In this document: piece after piece, positions 32,459 through 45,346 of the stretch
Layout: each line of letters opens with the position of its first letter
How positions within the stretch are numbered: the stretch's first letter is position 1
Origin: Dryococelus australis
Taxonomy: Eukaryota; Arthropoda; Insecta; Phasmatodea; Phasmatidae
Reading direction: 5' to 3'
Length of the DNA stretch: 64,000 nucleotides
Assembly (NCBI GenBank): GCA_029891345.1
Contig: CM056993.1
Coordinates: forward strand, 231,099,765-231,163,764
Position numbers and translations under genes: made by a program
Notes under the pieces: generated by a model
Database searches by the model: none
What the model was told of the DNA's origin: nothing
What the model saw: only the letters and a program-made list of their open reading frames with translations

Positions 32459-32830
32459 CTACTTCCATTTCGCTATTATGAATAACCTTATATTGGTCAT
32501 CCTAAACATCCACTGGCATCTATCGTAAACTACCTGTGAAGTTGAACTGCTTCCGTTGGAATAATCTTTATAGGTCGGATCCTGCATAGCCGGAGATTTG
32601 TAGCACCTATACGAGCAAACCATCGCGCAACCCCTCAAACAAGTGACACAACGTCTGGAGCAGACAGCATATTTGTAGCACCTATACGAGCAAACCATCG
32701 CGCCACCCCTCAAACAAGTGACACAACGTCTGGAGCAGACAGTATATTTTATCTGGTTTTGATACCTAGTCGTGAATATTTCGTCCATATTCCACGGATC
32801 ATAAGGTTTGGTTGTAATTATGCATATCAT
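32459..32830 (-). CDS. Hypothetical Cys-rich frame with 25-residue tandem repeat
   Basis: A 123-residue frame starts MICIITTKPYDPWNMDEIFT. It contains two 25-residue units, YTVCSRRCVTCLRGGAMVCS plus YRCYK and YAVCSRRCVTCLRGCAMVCS plus YRCYK. At DNA level this is a 75-bp direct repeat (32596-32670, 32671-32745) with only a few differences. The six- or five-Cys pattern (CxxxCxxC...CxxxC) is unusual for noise, and the repeat length is a multiple of three. Signal peptide and neighbours give no clue. It may be a fortuitous frame on a duplicated fragment. Confidence 0.3.
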   Translation of the reverse strand: MICIITTKPYDPWNMDEIFTTRYQNQIKYTVCSRRCVTCLRGGAMVCSYRCYKYAVCSRRCVTCLRGCAMVCSYRCYKSPAMQDPTYKDYSNGSSSTSQVVYDRCQWMFRMTNIRLFIIAKWK

Positions 32831-32899
32831 TCTTTACGAAAATTATTTAAGGTATCCAAATTTCAAGTAGCTCTATTTATTTAGTAATAATGTCATGTG

Positions 32900-33048
32900 T
32901 GAGTGAGTAAAGAGTAAAGAGATTTGGACGGCTCCTAACAGCGAGGTCTAGAGAGCCGATGAGGGTGACTGAGGTGAGTATGGAGTGGCGCCGGAACGAA
33001 AGTGTGGGGTAAACGGGAGATCCCCGAGAAAACCCACGTGTGAAAAGC
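32900..33048 (-). mobile_element. SINE family B body, inverted and headless (copy 3)
   Basis: The minus strand reads cccgtttaccccacactttc, then cgttccggcgccactccata, ctcatcggctctctagacct and tccaaatctctttactcttt, which match the family B body and tail. The tRNA-like head is missing. Confidence 0.75.
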
Positions 33049-35061
33049 CGAGAGTGGCTTCTTCGAAATGAAAGCGGGTTAAACTTGTTGACAGATTTCA
33101 TTTAAGTACATGCTACACTCACAGTAATAATCACAATAGCAATTTGAAAACGCGCGTATAGGGCCTGCTACAACAATGCATAAAAGATGGCCGCTAGCTC
33201 GCAGTACAGCGTAAGGAGGATTGAAACAATCTTATTTTCTTTACGCTGTGCCAGACAATCACAAGTAGGCATCTGCTAGTACGGGATTCAGAGCAAAATG
33301 AACTTGTCACAGGCAAAGTGTATGTTAAATGGACTTCGTAGTACATTCTTGATTTCCGTTTATTGAAATAAAGATTTCTGCAAATGTGGCATGTTGTATA
33401 CTTGTTTGCATTTCCACCGCTATCTGTGATAATCCGATTTAAATTTTCCTATCGTAAACTAATTTCTTCTACACAAAATAAACGGATATAATAATGACGT
33501 TATTACCTCAGTTTAGCCGCCACATTGTTAGTTAATATCCGAAACCCATGAAAAAACATATACATTTGTTTGTGCTAGTATCTGTATGGTCGCATTTCAT
33601 TTTTCACATTGTGTTCGTAGACAGAAAATTGTCAGGCTCGCGTAGTAACGTTACTATAATTTTGCTACAGGAACGCTACAGCGATTGTAGCACGGCCTTT
33701 ACGAATCACAATAGTATAGTGAACCAAGTATCAACGATTTTCATCGTTCCTTATCTCAATAAAGCCGATATGACACGGTATCTATTGAGGTATTTACTCT
33801 TGTATACGCTGCCTAAAGACCACGTGAAAAAGTCTTTATACCAGCCGCTATGCGAGCCACAGTGGAAGATTTTTTTTTTTTTTCATGAAAGCAGCTAGCT
33901 TACTGGCACAAGACATTCAGCGGATGCGAAGCTAGGCCTATGTTTAGTAGTAAATGTGAACCTTGCTCGTAAAAGAGATCATAGCCTGTAACTTGTGTAG
34001 AAATATTAAAAAACAGGCACATTATAATTAAATTTTTATTTGTTACTGTTGGCTGTTAAAACTGTTTAAGGTTTCCTCGATATTTGTAAATGATAATATG
34101 ACTTCACGAGAGCGTCTCTTAAGTTTGCAAGTAATTTTGAACATTTTGTATAATGTAGTCATTTCTTAACGTATTTATTATACGCATTGAATAGTTTAAA
34201 AAAATCGTGTCCAATTGAGTTTTGAATTCAATCCCGAAATAACAACAGAAGTTAACTCGTCAAGTTAATGTCATTATGCTTCAAGTTCACAAATAAATCC
34301 TGGTGATTCAATAAATAATTTTGATTTTATAATATTAGAAAAATTGGATTAGTATCGTTACTTGGAAATGTTTTCAGACATTCCAAAATAAATTACAATC
34401 TCTCAAGACGAATATAACTTGTCATTGAACGTGTTTGAACCTCACGGACGTATAATAAATTTGTAAATGATCATTTCTTGTGTCTTGAACTCGTCGCAAG
34501 TATTGGCCACTGGGAGAGCCACACGCTACGATACAGCAATGTGGTTGGCAAGATATGAAAGCCGATATGGAACCGCCCACGGAAAATACGACCCAAATAA
34601 CAAATATGGTGTGTAATCTGCCGTACTAGATGGTATAACAGATACCATGGCAGAACCTACATAAAATTTGACATAATCTGGTATCATAGCACATGGCCAT
34701 AAGAGTGACAAACGCAAGGTCATGCTACAATACAAAGGACCATCATCTTAACCATATCCATGACCATAGCACCTGTCATAATAAAAATCCTGTGGTACAA
34801 CTAGCATAATAAAACTGAATGAATGTTTTTGTATATCAGCCAATATAACAGGCATTCCAATTTTTTTTTTTAACTGTTATTTTAATTTTTGCATATGTAA
34901 GTTGGCTTTCACTTTAGGTTTGTTTACCTCTGCTTTCATATATTAACAACTATTTAGTAAACAGTTACTATAGGTACAAAATAATTATTTAACACTAGAA
35001 GTTAACATTTTAAAAACTACGAGCTAAAGAAGCAAATGAACACGCAAAACCAAACGCAATA
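33049..35061. other. No gene recognised
   Basis: AT-rich sequence with a 116-residue plus-strand frame (33548-33898) that has no recognisable domain. T13 lies near 33870 and T11 near 34861. Dyad-rich text (tggtat...ataccat words) occurs at 34500-34800. Confidence 0.3.
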
Positions 35062-35235
35062 AATATTGTCATATGAATGTTTAGTCTCATGATCGAGAAT
35101 GTACGGTGGTGAAAATGAATATTGTCATATGAATGTTTAGTCTCATGATCGGGAATGTACGGCGGTGAAAATGAATATTGTCATATGAATGTTTAGTCTC
35201 GTGATCGGGAATGTACGGTGGTGAACATGAATTTT
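35062..35235. repeat. 56-bp tandem repeat, 3.1 copies
   Basis: Units start aatattgtcatatgaatg at 35062, 35118 and 35174, and each ends tgtacggtggtgaaaatg. Divergence between units is only a few bases, so the array is young. Confidence 0.9.
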
Positions 35236-35239
35236 GATG

Positions 35240-36120
35240 TGTGTAGATCTAAGAGTATATGTTTATTGGCTGTGTATAGTTTCTTGCACAATGGAGTTAA
35301 AGTTACGCCAATGGATATCACGGTGATTACTCTTCTGCTAGAAGGAGGAGGATCGATGGCTCTCTCTTATCTGTCCGCTCGATGGAGCCACCTATAAACA
35401 GCTACCTTGTATCTGTGAGGTACATTGTTCCGAAACGCGGAGAAAAACGCTCAATTCTTCGTCACTTCAGTAGTATTGTTTGAATTCAGTTTCATTTCTG
35501 CGAGCATACACACCTATTTATGAACCTAGAAACTGCTTGCACACTAATATTTACTACCGGCGTGTGGACATAAAAAAGTAGCAGGGGCCTAATTATAGTT
35601 CGCAGAAAAAGTTTCAAATAATATTTTTTTTTTTTCGAAGCGATGCATGATTTAGGCCTTTCGAGAAAGATTCTAAACAGGCATGACATAAGGAAAATGT
35701 AGGAATAAGCCTTGTGTATCGACAGTTTGAGCATGCCAGATATTTCAACGTTTCTTATACAGTCCTAGATCAGGTACCGACTATAAACGAGTGCCAGACA
35801 TAGACACTGGTATATGATTCTGCCAGTGATGTGGACGCCACATGACGTAGTATCGTTTTGGTTTACATACAGCAGTATGCGAGGAGGAGGGGAGCTTGAC
35901 TTGTTCTACAAAGACATTAAGTTTTATGGGGTTCTTATTTAACTATTCTATCAGTACCTTTCTCGGCTGACTAGCGCTGACAGCTATACACTGAACTTCT
36001 TAAGTGTGTCCTATTTGTTAACGAAGACAGAACTGTATCCAATTAAAATTAATATTTCAGCAGGCACTTTTTGGTCTCTACGACTGTAATGAATAAACAG
36101 AATAAAAAACTTTAAAATAT
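35240..36120. other. No gene recognised
   Basis: AT-rich sequence with short open frames only. An imperfect dyad gatcgatggctc...gctcgatggagcc lies near 35352-35390. Confidence 0.3.
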
Positions 36121-36124
36121 ATTA

Positions 36125-36477
36125 TAGGTTATTCATAAAATGAGCGCATTTGAAAACCGTATTTAAGATCTACTTCTATTCACATTGTGTATTATACCGC
36201 CTTATGTAAGATTAACATTGTCAGGGGCCTCACAACTTTATTCATGCGTCGGTCATGTGCAAGTGTGAAATTGTTAGAAATTTAAATATTAAAAAAAAAA
36301 TGCTTATTTTTACACTTCGATGAATTGAAAAAAAAAAATAAAAAATTCGTTGCCAACTTTACTGGGCGCAGATTACTCGAGGCGCTCGTTAAAATGTATG
36401 CCGGCAAGAGCAGTGACTTTTTTCAAAGGTCGATTTCGAAAGTATTAATTCTTTCGTGAAAGCCTATATCAAGGCCA
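36125..36477. mobile_element. TA-flanked MITE, long subfamily (copy 2)
   Basis: It starts TATAGGTTATTCATAAAATG and ends gtgaaagcctata. The interior matches 97-519: atttaagatctacttc, tatgtaagattaac, tcatgcgtcggtcatg and gcactcgttaaaatgtatgc-type text. The ends are decayed compared with the short subfamily. Confidence 0.75.
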
Positions 36478-37050
36478 TTAAATTTTAGTTGGAGTGCAGG
36501 CAATTTTCACTATAATGTATTCGTGGTTACTACCAACTTCCCTGAAGCCCTGCTGCAGTTTTACTTTTATGATATTCCTCCGCCACATCAATTAGAAACT
36601 ACAACAAAGGGAGAACGTATCACATTCATGGGCACTCAGTGCAATAATAATTTGCATAAGAAATATTTCTAACAAGGCTTTATCTACACACCCACCTTCT
36701 CGCTGTTCTTATTCTTACATAATATATATTAAAAATTACGTGTTATATGTAGAATATAAGAAAGAGTTCAATTTAACCACAAATATGATACTTTTATGTT
36801 AACCGAAGTATAAAACGATTGTTTTACTTGACATATTTAGAAAACAACGATACACGACATAAATGGGGTGACGTTTCTCAGGTTCGATTCAAAAAGTGTG
36901 AAGAACCGTGAACTAGACTATATCAGAAAATTGGGACTAATGTATTCTTCAAAGCAATAAAAATGTTTAACTTAAGGCAATTATCTTTTTCCGAAATGTA
37001 TATTCTGTCACTTGACAGCGCCTGCAAGCTTTCCTCCAAGCGCTGACGTA
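36478..37050. other. No gene recognised
   Basis: AT-rich sequence between the MITE and the 32-bp array. No readable coding text. Confidence 0.3.
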
Positions 37051-37278
37051 CTATAAAGCGCTACTGTAGGCCGGGTACTGTAGTATAAAGCGCTACTGTA
37101 GGCCGGGCACTGTAGTATAAAGCGCTACTGTAGGCCGGGTACTGTAGTATAAAGCGCTACTGTAGGCCGGGCACTGTAGTATAAAGCGCTACTGTAGGCC
37201 GGGTACTGTAGTATAAAGCGCTACTGTAGGCCGGGTACTGTAGTATAAAGCGCTACTGTAGGCCGGGTACTGTAGTAT
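37051..37278. repeat. 32-bp tandem repeat, 7 copies
   Basis: The unit reads ctataaagcgctactgtagg then ccgggYactgtag, with starts every 32 bp from 37051. The only regular variation is one C/T site: T, C, T, C, T, T, T in order. The near-identity of copies points to recent expansion. Confidence 0.92.
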
Positions 37279-37279
37279 T

Positions 37280-37820
37280 CTTCTCGACGTATGACGACAC
37301 ACGCTACAAAGTGCTGTTGCGACTGTTTTACGGACCACTTGCTTGGCCGGCGTGTATGTCCGTAATCACACGCGCCTCTTTAATTATCCAGTCGCGCTGC
37401 ACCGCCATACTTCTCCTCAGCAGCCAGCTCCAGTGCTACCAACTTGCCAGCCCAGCGCTCCTTGCTGACGTCACAGAGGCGGTGAAATATTCAGGTGGCG
37501 CCCTCTCACAACTCACCACTGAAAAATACACCGCTCCGCCCCGCCTTCCCCCCCTCTTGAATTTTACAACGCCGCGCTGCAGAACAATACCTTTAATTCG
37601 TTGCGATAGCTTTATTGCTGCAGAATGTTTCACGAGGTCGAATTCCGCGCCGTCCAAGGACGTAACTGAACAAATCCTGGCGCACTGAAATGAAATGGAG
37701 CTTGAAATATTTAGGCCGATTCTTGCCTTTTCTTGCACTGCCACCATCTTCGCCTCCGATTCCTGACACGCAATGATGCCTCCTCTCAAGCTTTGAATGT
37801 CGTTTACGAGCAAGTCACAT
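37280..37820. other. GC-rich island with antiparallel open frames
   Basis: A block of clearly higher GC and CpG than its surroundings, with 125-residue open frames on both strands (plus 37311-37688, minus 37813-37436). The minus frame starts MLVNDIQSLRGGIIACQESE and looks somewhat protein-like in its first 50 residues, then becomes basic and Arg-rich. This could be a first exon or promoter region of a host gene, or the long frames may be a by-product of low stop-codon density. No domain is recognised. Confidence 0.3.
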
Positions 37821-38726
37821 ACGGGACTCCACTTAATTGATATGCTAGTGCACCTTCTGTATTACTGACGTGAATATGTGTCAAATGCGCGTACGTTTAT
37901 AAATAAATTTTTATACTTAAAACATATTTAGAAACATGAGTTATACGGTATCTTTAATTTAACAAACAACTCAGTTCCTTAGTTTCTAATTTCCCCTGTG
38001 TTTGCAGTAGCAATTCGACTATTTATAGGCAATAGGAAAATGGAATGGCAAGTGGTACCAATCGTTTGCAAATGACTATACAAAAGTCGTATTACAAATT
38101 ATCACCACGTTTAGAAACAACAATGGAAACACGGCCGAGGGTAGGAATGAAATTAAATGTTGGTTGCTAGAAACTCACCCCAGCGGGAAACGCTTACACC
38201 TCTACAATCACATTTAAGTTAATCAGAATTCTGCAAATTACACACGAGTGCTTCGTTACTCAGCATTCTGTGTGGTGCAATACGTGTATACTCTGTCGAA
38301 TAGCGTATTCACCTGTAATCATCTTAAAGCTCTTACTGGAATCAGTAATATTCTCCCATTAACGCTCATCGGCAGGCGCTTAATGCGTAAGAAAGTCCAG
38401 TGAACATTTTGAAGTAGCTTTATATTGCTGTCAAAACCATCAGATTGTTTTATTGTTTAGCTTCTTGGATATGTGAGAACTTCTTAATAATAATGTATGA
38501 AATAAATACATGAATGAAATTATTTCACACCACTTGCGATTTGTTGATCAAGTATACTCACACATGTTTTGTGAATTCTTCAGAACACTGGTTTTGTTTT
38601 ACTGTACTCCCTTTTAAGATGCGTTGACTTTATAATAGGACAAATCGCTTTAAACACCTACATTAAAGAAACAAAAATTAGTAGTTTGTTGTCGTATCCG
38701 CCCCATCCCCTTATGTATTTTATTTG
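37821..38726. other. No gene recognised
   Basis: AT-rich sequence without readable coding text or repeats. Confidence 0.3.
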
Positions 38727-38891
38727 TACCAAAAGTTTAACTATGTAAATGATGAGTCTACTTTCCTCTACATAGACGCAAATAATGTTGACGAAGTTTT
38801 CAAATGCTTACATGATAGAAACCTATACCTGGACATCTTGTGGACAAATATATCGTCAGAGATAGAACCAGGAACATATGAAAGCCAGTGA
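38727..38891 (+). pseudogene. Possible Penelope-like RT fragment
   Basis: An open stretch reads FNYVNDESTFLYIDANNVDE, then VFKCLHDRNLYLDILW and TNISSE, ending in TGA. The YVND followed by about 30 residues and a short LDILWTN block resembles RT motif C with downstream motif D of Penelope-like elements (YVDD ... IKFTxE). The second catalytic Asp position is kept and the first is Asn. The match is by eye only and the fragment is short. Confidence 0.3.
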
Positions 38892-41638
38892 GATAATTAC
38901 AGACACACACGAGCCTGACGTTGGTCTGTAACACAGAGCCCCTCGTACGGTAACATGGAGGGAAACCAACTGCACCACAGCTGTATAATTAGGAACATTG
39001 ACTTCTGTTGTAATCAGTATAATGTTTTGGCGGACAATATGAAACTGGAATATTTACAAGGTCTTCATTTGGAAAACAACCATGTGAGTCACTTATAACA
39101 TGTAAATTTTCATGGCTTACTGTAGCTCTAATTCTGTGCAAAATTTATGGGGAACAGTTTATTGGTTCACAAAATAGGGCATAAATGGGTCACTTTCTCA
39201 CCTGGGACTGTCTTACAAACATCAGGAAAAAAATATGTTCGAAATTTTTTAAAATTGGTTATTTGTTACAACATACACAGCTAAATTATTTACATTGCGG
39301 TCTTTTAAAAAATGCCTGAACCACTTGCATGTATGTTTACATGTCTTATCGTGGTACTACATATGAGTAATATTTGGGTGTAATCGGTTAAATGTTTCCC
39401 GATAATTGCCATAAAAAATGTCTTTCCTCTTGTGACGCTATGTTCCAAAATAACGGAGAAAGAGGCTACGTGTAAACACATTTGATGGTAGTAGTAGGTA
39501 ATACCAGCATACAAATTTATGTTGAAATTCGTTACATGGTTTTGTATACAAACGAAACAAAACTAAAATGTTCTCTAAACCGCCACTTTGAAAATAAATG
39601 TATGACTCACTTATAACACTTATGTAGATTACGTATCACAGTACAACCTATTTGCCGAATTTCGGAAGAATCGGTTGATTGCTAACCGAAATATGACATA
39701 AAATCTTCATGTCTTAAGCTGTCGCTATCTTACAAAGACGTCTTCAAAGCATAGTTGTAATATTGAAACTGTAGATGCCCAGGGATATCACACACAATTA
39801 TGAGTATTGTGTTCAAAACAAAAAGAAAATCAATTTATTTGGGAAAAGAATCATTATAAGATGAATAGGTGTTACGATTAAACTCCTTACATCAATTTAG
39901 ATTCCACCAACGTTTGGGCAATATCACACTTATACAATTTATAACACGAATATATTTCACATGGAAATTGCTTTAATCGAAACATGCACGTACTAGTCAA
40001 TATTATTTTTTCTATTTGTCCGAAAACCGACAATTATTATTAAATTTGGTATGAAATTGTGCATGATTAAACTCACAATCTTTTTCCAACATTTAAACGA
40101 TTATTATAGTATTAACACTTCAGCATTTTGATTATTTAAATTACAATAGTGAAGAGCTGTATTCTACTGAGACTTTCAACATATTTCAATATTTGAAATA
40201 ATATTTTCTCTTTTTTAAATTGCCATCAGATGATAAATTATTAATATTGAAATTTAACATTAAATTAGAAGGAATATATTTTAAAACAATTGGTATGTTC
40301 CTTCTTCCGTTAACATTTCAAAGAATAATTTTTCTCAGTCGTTACCGACGTTTGCAACAGGTTGATTGGAGTTCACATTAGCATATATTGTTCACTGATA
40401 TAATTAGCATAATTATCATTATCATATTTTATAAAATTACAAAAGTATAAAGGTTCATGTTTTTGGTACTTCAATTACAACAATTTAGTATGTTTTAGAA
40501 CAGAAGTAAGCATTTATTGAAAATACGTAATTACAAATCACATATTTTCTCCAACTTTAAGGATTTCTGCCTTAGAAGCATCATGTTTTTATTAAATATA
40601 AAGAACTGAGAAAGACTGAAAATGGCCGAATTTTGCATGATGGAGAATAAAAAAATTCAGTTATATTCTATTATATATTACGGTTTTAATTTTATTATCA
40701 AATTATTTTGAAATATTATATATATGTAGTATTCATATTATGTTCAATGTTTATTCAATAAACGTTTAGGTATTATTTAGAGCAACTTTTAAATGTAGAA
40801 TTAATACACGGCCGCAATACTCAACATGGGCGACGTCCAACTTGAGTGAGAGATCATGAAATATGGGGACTTATTTTAAGTTATTCGTTAATTTTTCGTA
40901 TTCGTTAAGTTTCGAAAGTTCTCGTAATGAATAAAATCTTCGAGAAAGGCAATTTTGTATTCCAAGTCATAATTCGTTACAGCCCTCCGAGACTTCGGCA
41001 ATGTTAGCGTTTTCGTTAGAGAATGCAAGATAGCAACACTATGCACATGAACTAACTGTTTTACGAGACTTTGTTAATAAATTATGAATAATTAAGATCG
41101 AGAACACATTAATATACCAAAGCAGTAAAGCCCATAAAATATTTTTGCTTGCTTTCGGCGCGTTTTAAATATTCGTATTAAATAAACCATATATTCTAGG
41201 AAGAAGATATATTTCGTTCGTCAAGTGTGTCAAATTTTCTGGCGACATCGTACTATTTTCAGTTCGGCTGGACGTGTGATGTATTACACATAAACAACTT
41301 TGGTTGTTACATGCACGAAGGTTATTCTCAGTGGCTATTTTGCTGTTCGGTTGCAAGCTAATTACAGACAAGCTGTTTCCTCTGTTATTTATAATACCAA
41401 GATTATAAAATAAGTGATGAACAATAAAGTAGACGCTTTCGAGTTATTTTCAAGAGAAATTAATTTTGTCGTAAGGTATCAAGAATTATTTATAGTTTAG
41501 CACTACCTATCACTTGATTTACGAACTACATTATTCAAAGAAAATTCTTGAATAAATCAGTGTTTATGTCCTCTTATATCATTATAAACAACTGCAATAA
41601 AATATTTTGAACACATACGCCGAATTTCATCAAACTCA
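38892..41638. other. No gene recognised; a possible dispersed repeat at 39081-39620
   Basis: gagtcacttataacat (39083) and gactcacttataacac (39605) recur at a distance of about 520 bp in direct orientation. The rest is AT-rich. No ORF of note is present. Confidence 0.3.
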
Positions 41639-41875
41639 AACCGAGCGAGGTGGCGCAACGGTTAACATTCGCACTCTCATTCCGGAGGACCTGGGTTCAA
41701 ATCCCGGTCAGGCCATCCTGAGCCCTTTCTCCATGGTTACCTGAAACCACTCCAGGCGAATCTAGGGATGGTTAGTTACTATAGGACATTGCCGGTTCCC
41801 GCTTCTCTCAGTGAATTTCTCCGTCTCTACTGAGCTCGCTATCGACCATACGTTAAGATATACCCTGCCTACCAC
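41639..41875 (+). mobile_element. tRNA-derived SINE, family A (copy 2)
   Basis: The A box (gagcgaggtggcgcaacgg) and B box (gggttcaaatcccgg) are both near canonical. The body follows with ggccatcctgagccc, tccatggttacc and accactccaggcgaatc, and a taccctgcctacc tail. It is the best-preserved tRNA head of the family in this window. Confidence 0.88.
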
Positions 41876-44800
41876 ATTTGATAATACTTATTGAGAAAGG
41901 CCGTAGTTATTACTTATAGTATTTTGATATGCAAGACTCTTTATTATAATGATGGCACACATATGAAATATTTGTACCGATATCGGTACTTTCATAGTTC
42001 ACAATCATAACATCGTATTATAAAATAATTGCCCTAATTAGCGAAGCATTTGTGAGATGCAGTAATACCACCAGTGTAAATAAAGTTTCCATATTCAATG
42101 TTGGAACAGCTTATTCAATTAGCACACAATTTTGTGAAAATATTGGCCCTGTTGAGAAATTTTTTTAAACACCCAAAATCCTCCCTTAGTAAACCTTTGG
42201 TAACTCGTATGATATTGGTTGCATGAATAAGAAGATGAAAATACGCTAAATTATTACATGATAAATATCTTTACAACCTTAATGTTACGTGGAGATGCTT
42301 GAAGTCTATTTACCACTGTCATCATTCAACGAACAAGAACTTTCCTAATGCATGAAGAAAAAACACTTAATAAATGCAGTACAGTTACAACACTATAGTT
42401 TGTGACTGCACCAAAAATAATCAATTCATATATCTCCACATTTTTAAGCAGTATTTTAATGGTTTTTATTTAATGTAGATAATGAACACATACGCCCTTT
42501 ACGTAATCGAGCAAGAATTTTCCTTTCAGCAGACGTAGGGCGAACAGTTCAACTTTCAATAACTACATCCTCCTTCGTCCTGCCGCTTCAGGTAACTCCT
42601 CGCACGGTTAATTGGATAACTGGAGGGTGGCAAATACGCCGGGGAGCCAAACATACGTATCCTGAATTTTAATTGCCTCCGTGTTCTGGGCAAGATTTTC
42701 GGTCTCGTTCCGAAGCAAAGACTCGCACATCGCGAGGAAATGATGAATGAATGTGGCAATTTCCTACTTGGAATGATGCGGTCCGAGGTCCACTCGCTTG
42801 GCCCGTGGGTCTGTCCCTTGATTGGGGGGGGGGGGGGGTAGGTGCCCTGTACCTGGGAGGTCAGTTATTTCGACACAGGACAACCCGTGATCAATACTTG
42901 CCTGCGCGCGCCCTCTTTCTTGCGCCATATCTATATGTATACAAGTCAAAGTTTATACGTATGTGTGTAAGTTTGTTCTCTTTACAGTTCTACGCCGTTC
43001 GAAGGAACTGGACCAAATTTGGTAGTGATACCCTTCAGTATCAAGCTTAAAATCCTGTGTTCGTTGTCAATATCATAACGCTGAACAGAAATTATAATCC
43101 AATAAACACTTTGCTTTATGAATGTATTTATATCTCGACTGCGTACAAAGATGTATTTTCTTATTTGGTAATATACACGTTTACTCTAAAGACAAATAAA
43201 TACAGATTCTTTTGGTAGTTTCAGTAAATATAGTCTCTGGCCGTCGCTATTTTAAATAAGTCCTCGAAATACTGCGAAGGCAAAAATAGGCTCCGGCCCT
43301 CAATTGCGCCCGAAACTACAAACTGAAGTCTTGTATCATTCACGACTTCCGTCCCTTTTCCCAAGTGTAAATTGTATGTTTCGTTAAATGCTGGCATCTA
43401 GGTGGATGTACAGTCTTAACTGTTCATGTTCCTTTCTCAGCTCATTTGTATATTTCGGGATTTTAAGTTTACAAAATCATCTGATTTTTTGTGTGCTTTA
43501 AAATTCCTTTATATACATTCAATAAACTTAATTATACATACCGAATAAAAATTGTTGGCTACTGCCAATATAAACTTATTTAAAATGTTGCACTTACAAT
43601 TTCAGAACATCAGATTTAGGTTGCTTGATCATATTCAAACCAAATAGTAGCTTCGTGGGTTTGTTGCCACACATAGGTATGTATTCATGCAACTGTACTC
43701 TTTCAAAATACTAATTACTCCACATTCTGCGAATATAATACTGAACAATAGGGCTAATTAGTTAGTGTTTTCTCTTAAGAACCGTAATTTTGTTAAGTTA
43801 TCTGCGTACTACTGTGATTAATAAATGATTAGTCTGTTTATGTTACTGTGACATGAAGGTTAGATAATATTCAGTATCATATTACTATTCAGTACGAAGT
43901 CTACAGTTGTAGATTTCTATAAGAACAAAATTATATCCGAGAAACGCCGAGCAGTTCAGCTAGTTGAAAATTTAATCTCAACACAATCATACTTTTAAAA
44001 AGGGCGAAATGTGAAGAAAAAATATCTCAGCGTACGAATACATTAAGTGATGGTGTTTCTACACTTAAGATAGAAACTCTTATGATTGCGGCAACTTCTC
44101 TGTACCCCTTGATTATTCCCCCCTCCCCCAACAGAGAACAGAGATATTCGGTCTCCTTAAACATAGTTTTTGAAACTTGTTTTTAAATCCTTGGCATTTT
44201 ATAGGCAAGAAAATGAAACTATTAAGGTTTCATTGAGGACAGGCTACAGTAAATTTACTTTATACACTGAATCAGACTTCATAATCAGTGTCCTGAGGGA
44301 ATCATAACTTGATAATAAATCTGGAAGAAAAAAATTCAAAATTCAAAAATATTATTCTTTGTATAACATTTGTAAAACAACGGCTAGAATATTCATGTTT
44401 ATTTGATGCGAATTAAAGATGTTTTATAATACTGTAAAGTATAGCTTCCAAGTTAGTGAACAGACGATTACTTTTCGCTATATTTGTGACGCTTCATACT
44501 GTTATTGATTATTTAAAATAGATTTGATGAATGGAAATGTAATCTTTTCAATAAATTTCATCTGCAGTAAAGTTAATAATTTTATTATTTAACGTACGTT
44601 TTGAATACATTGTGCTTCAAATTCAAAACCATTAATTAAAAAGTGTCTTGACCTTATTTGAGCAGGTGTTTTTGCTTTTAATGAAAACAATGTGACAATA
44701 TGTAAGATCTGAAATCGTAGTTGGTAATAAATGCCACGGCAAGTACTCTTACATTTTTGTACTAGCGAACAAGAGAGATGTTCATCGAACGGTATACCAA

Positions 44801-45320
44801 AGTTGGAAACACAAATATTGGAGTCGAGCCAACAACAATGATTCGAATGTCTGTGGAACTGGTGCAGCAACTAAGTTTGCTAGTAGGCATACAATAAAAA
44901 GGTAGTTAACACATTTTTATTAGTTTTAATCACAAAAGTCATAATAATTAATATTGTTAGTTTTTCTTTTTCGTAGACAATACTTTCTAATTATGGCTGT
45001 TGATTTATTGTTCTCCTTTCTCTTTACTTGTGCATACAATCTGACATCACCAATGAAACTTAAAAAATTTAGTCATTTTATTTACTGACTTAATTACTGG
45101 CGCAGTTTATGATTTCACCTTCTCTTGCACACAACGACGTACTGTGAAAATGTTAACATAAACGCAGTATCTTATTATCATATAAGACTACGCTTTGTTT
45201 TTAAATACACTAAATAATACAAAAAACTTAAAATTTATGACAACTTATTAAAAATTATTTATGAAATACTGATTGAATAAGGTTGTCGCGTATGAGCTAG
45301 TGATCAAAATGAAAAAACAC
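41876..45320. other. No gene recognised
   Basis: AT-rich sequence with short frames only (minus 42759-42556, plus 42751-43050, minus 44870-44589), none with a known domain. It includes a G15 run at 42824-42838. Confidence 0.35.
42824..42838. repeat. G15 homopolymer
   Basis: Fifteen consecutive G residues in an AT-rich setting. This is a likely sequencing or polymerase slippage site. Confidence 0.9.
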
Positions 45321-45346
45321 AAAAAAAAAAAAAAAAAAAAAAAAAA
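45321..45346. repeat. A26 homopolymer
   Basis: Twenty-six consecutive A residues preceded by gaaaaaacac. It could be the poly(A) tail of a retrocopy, but no recognisable body lies upstream. Confidence 0.85.

Noticed and set aside
45321..45346. Poly(A) tail of a processed pseudogene
   Set aside because: No coding or SINE body, poly(A) signal or target duplication could be recognised around the A26 run.
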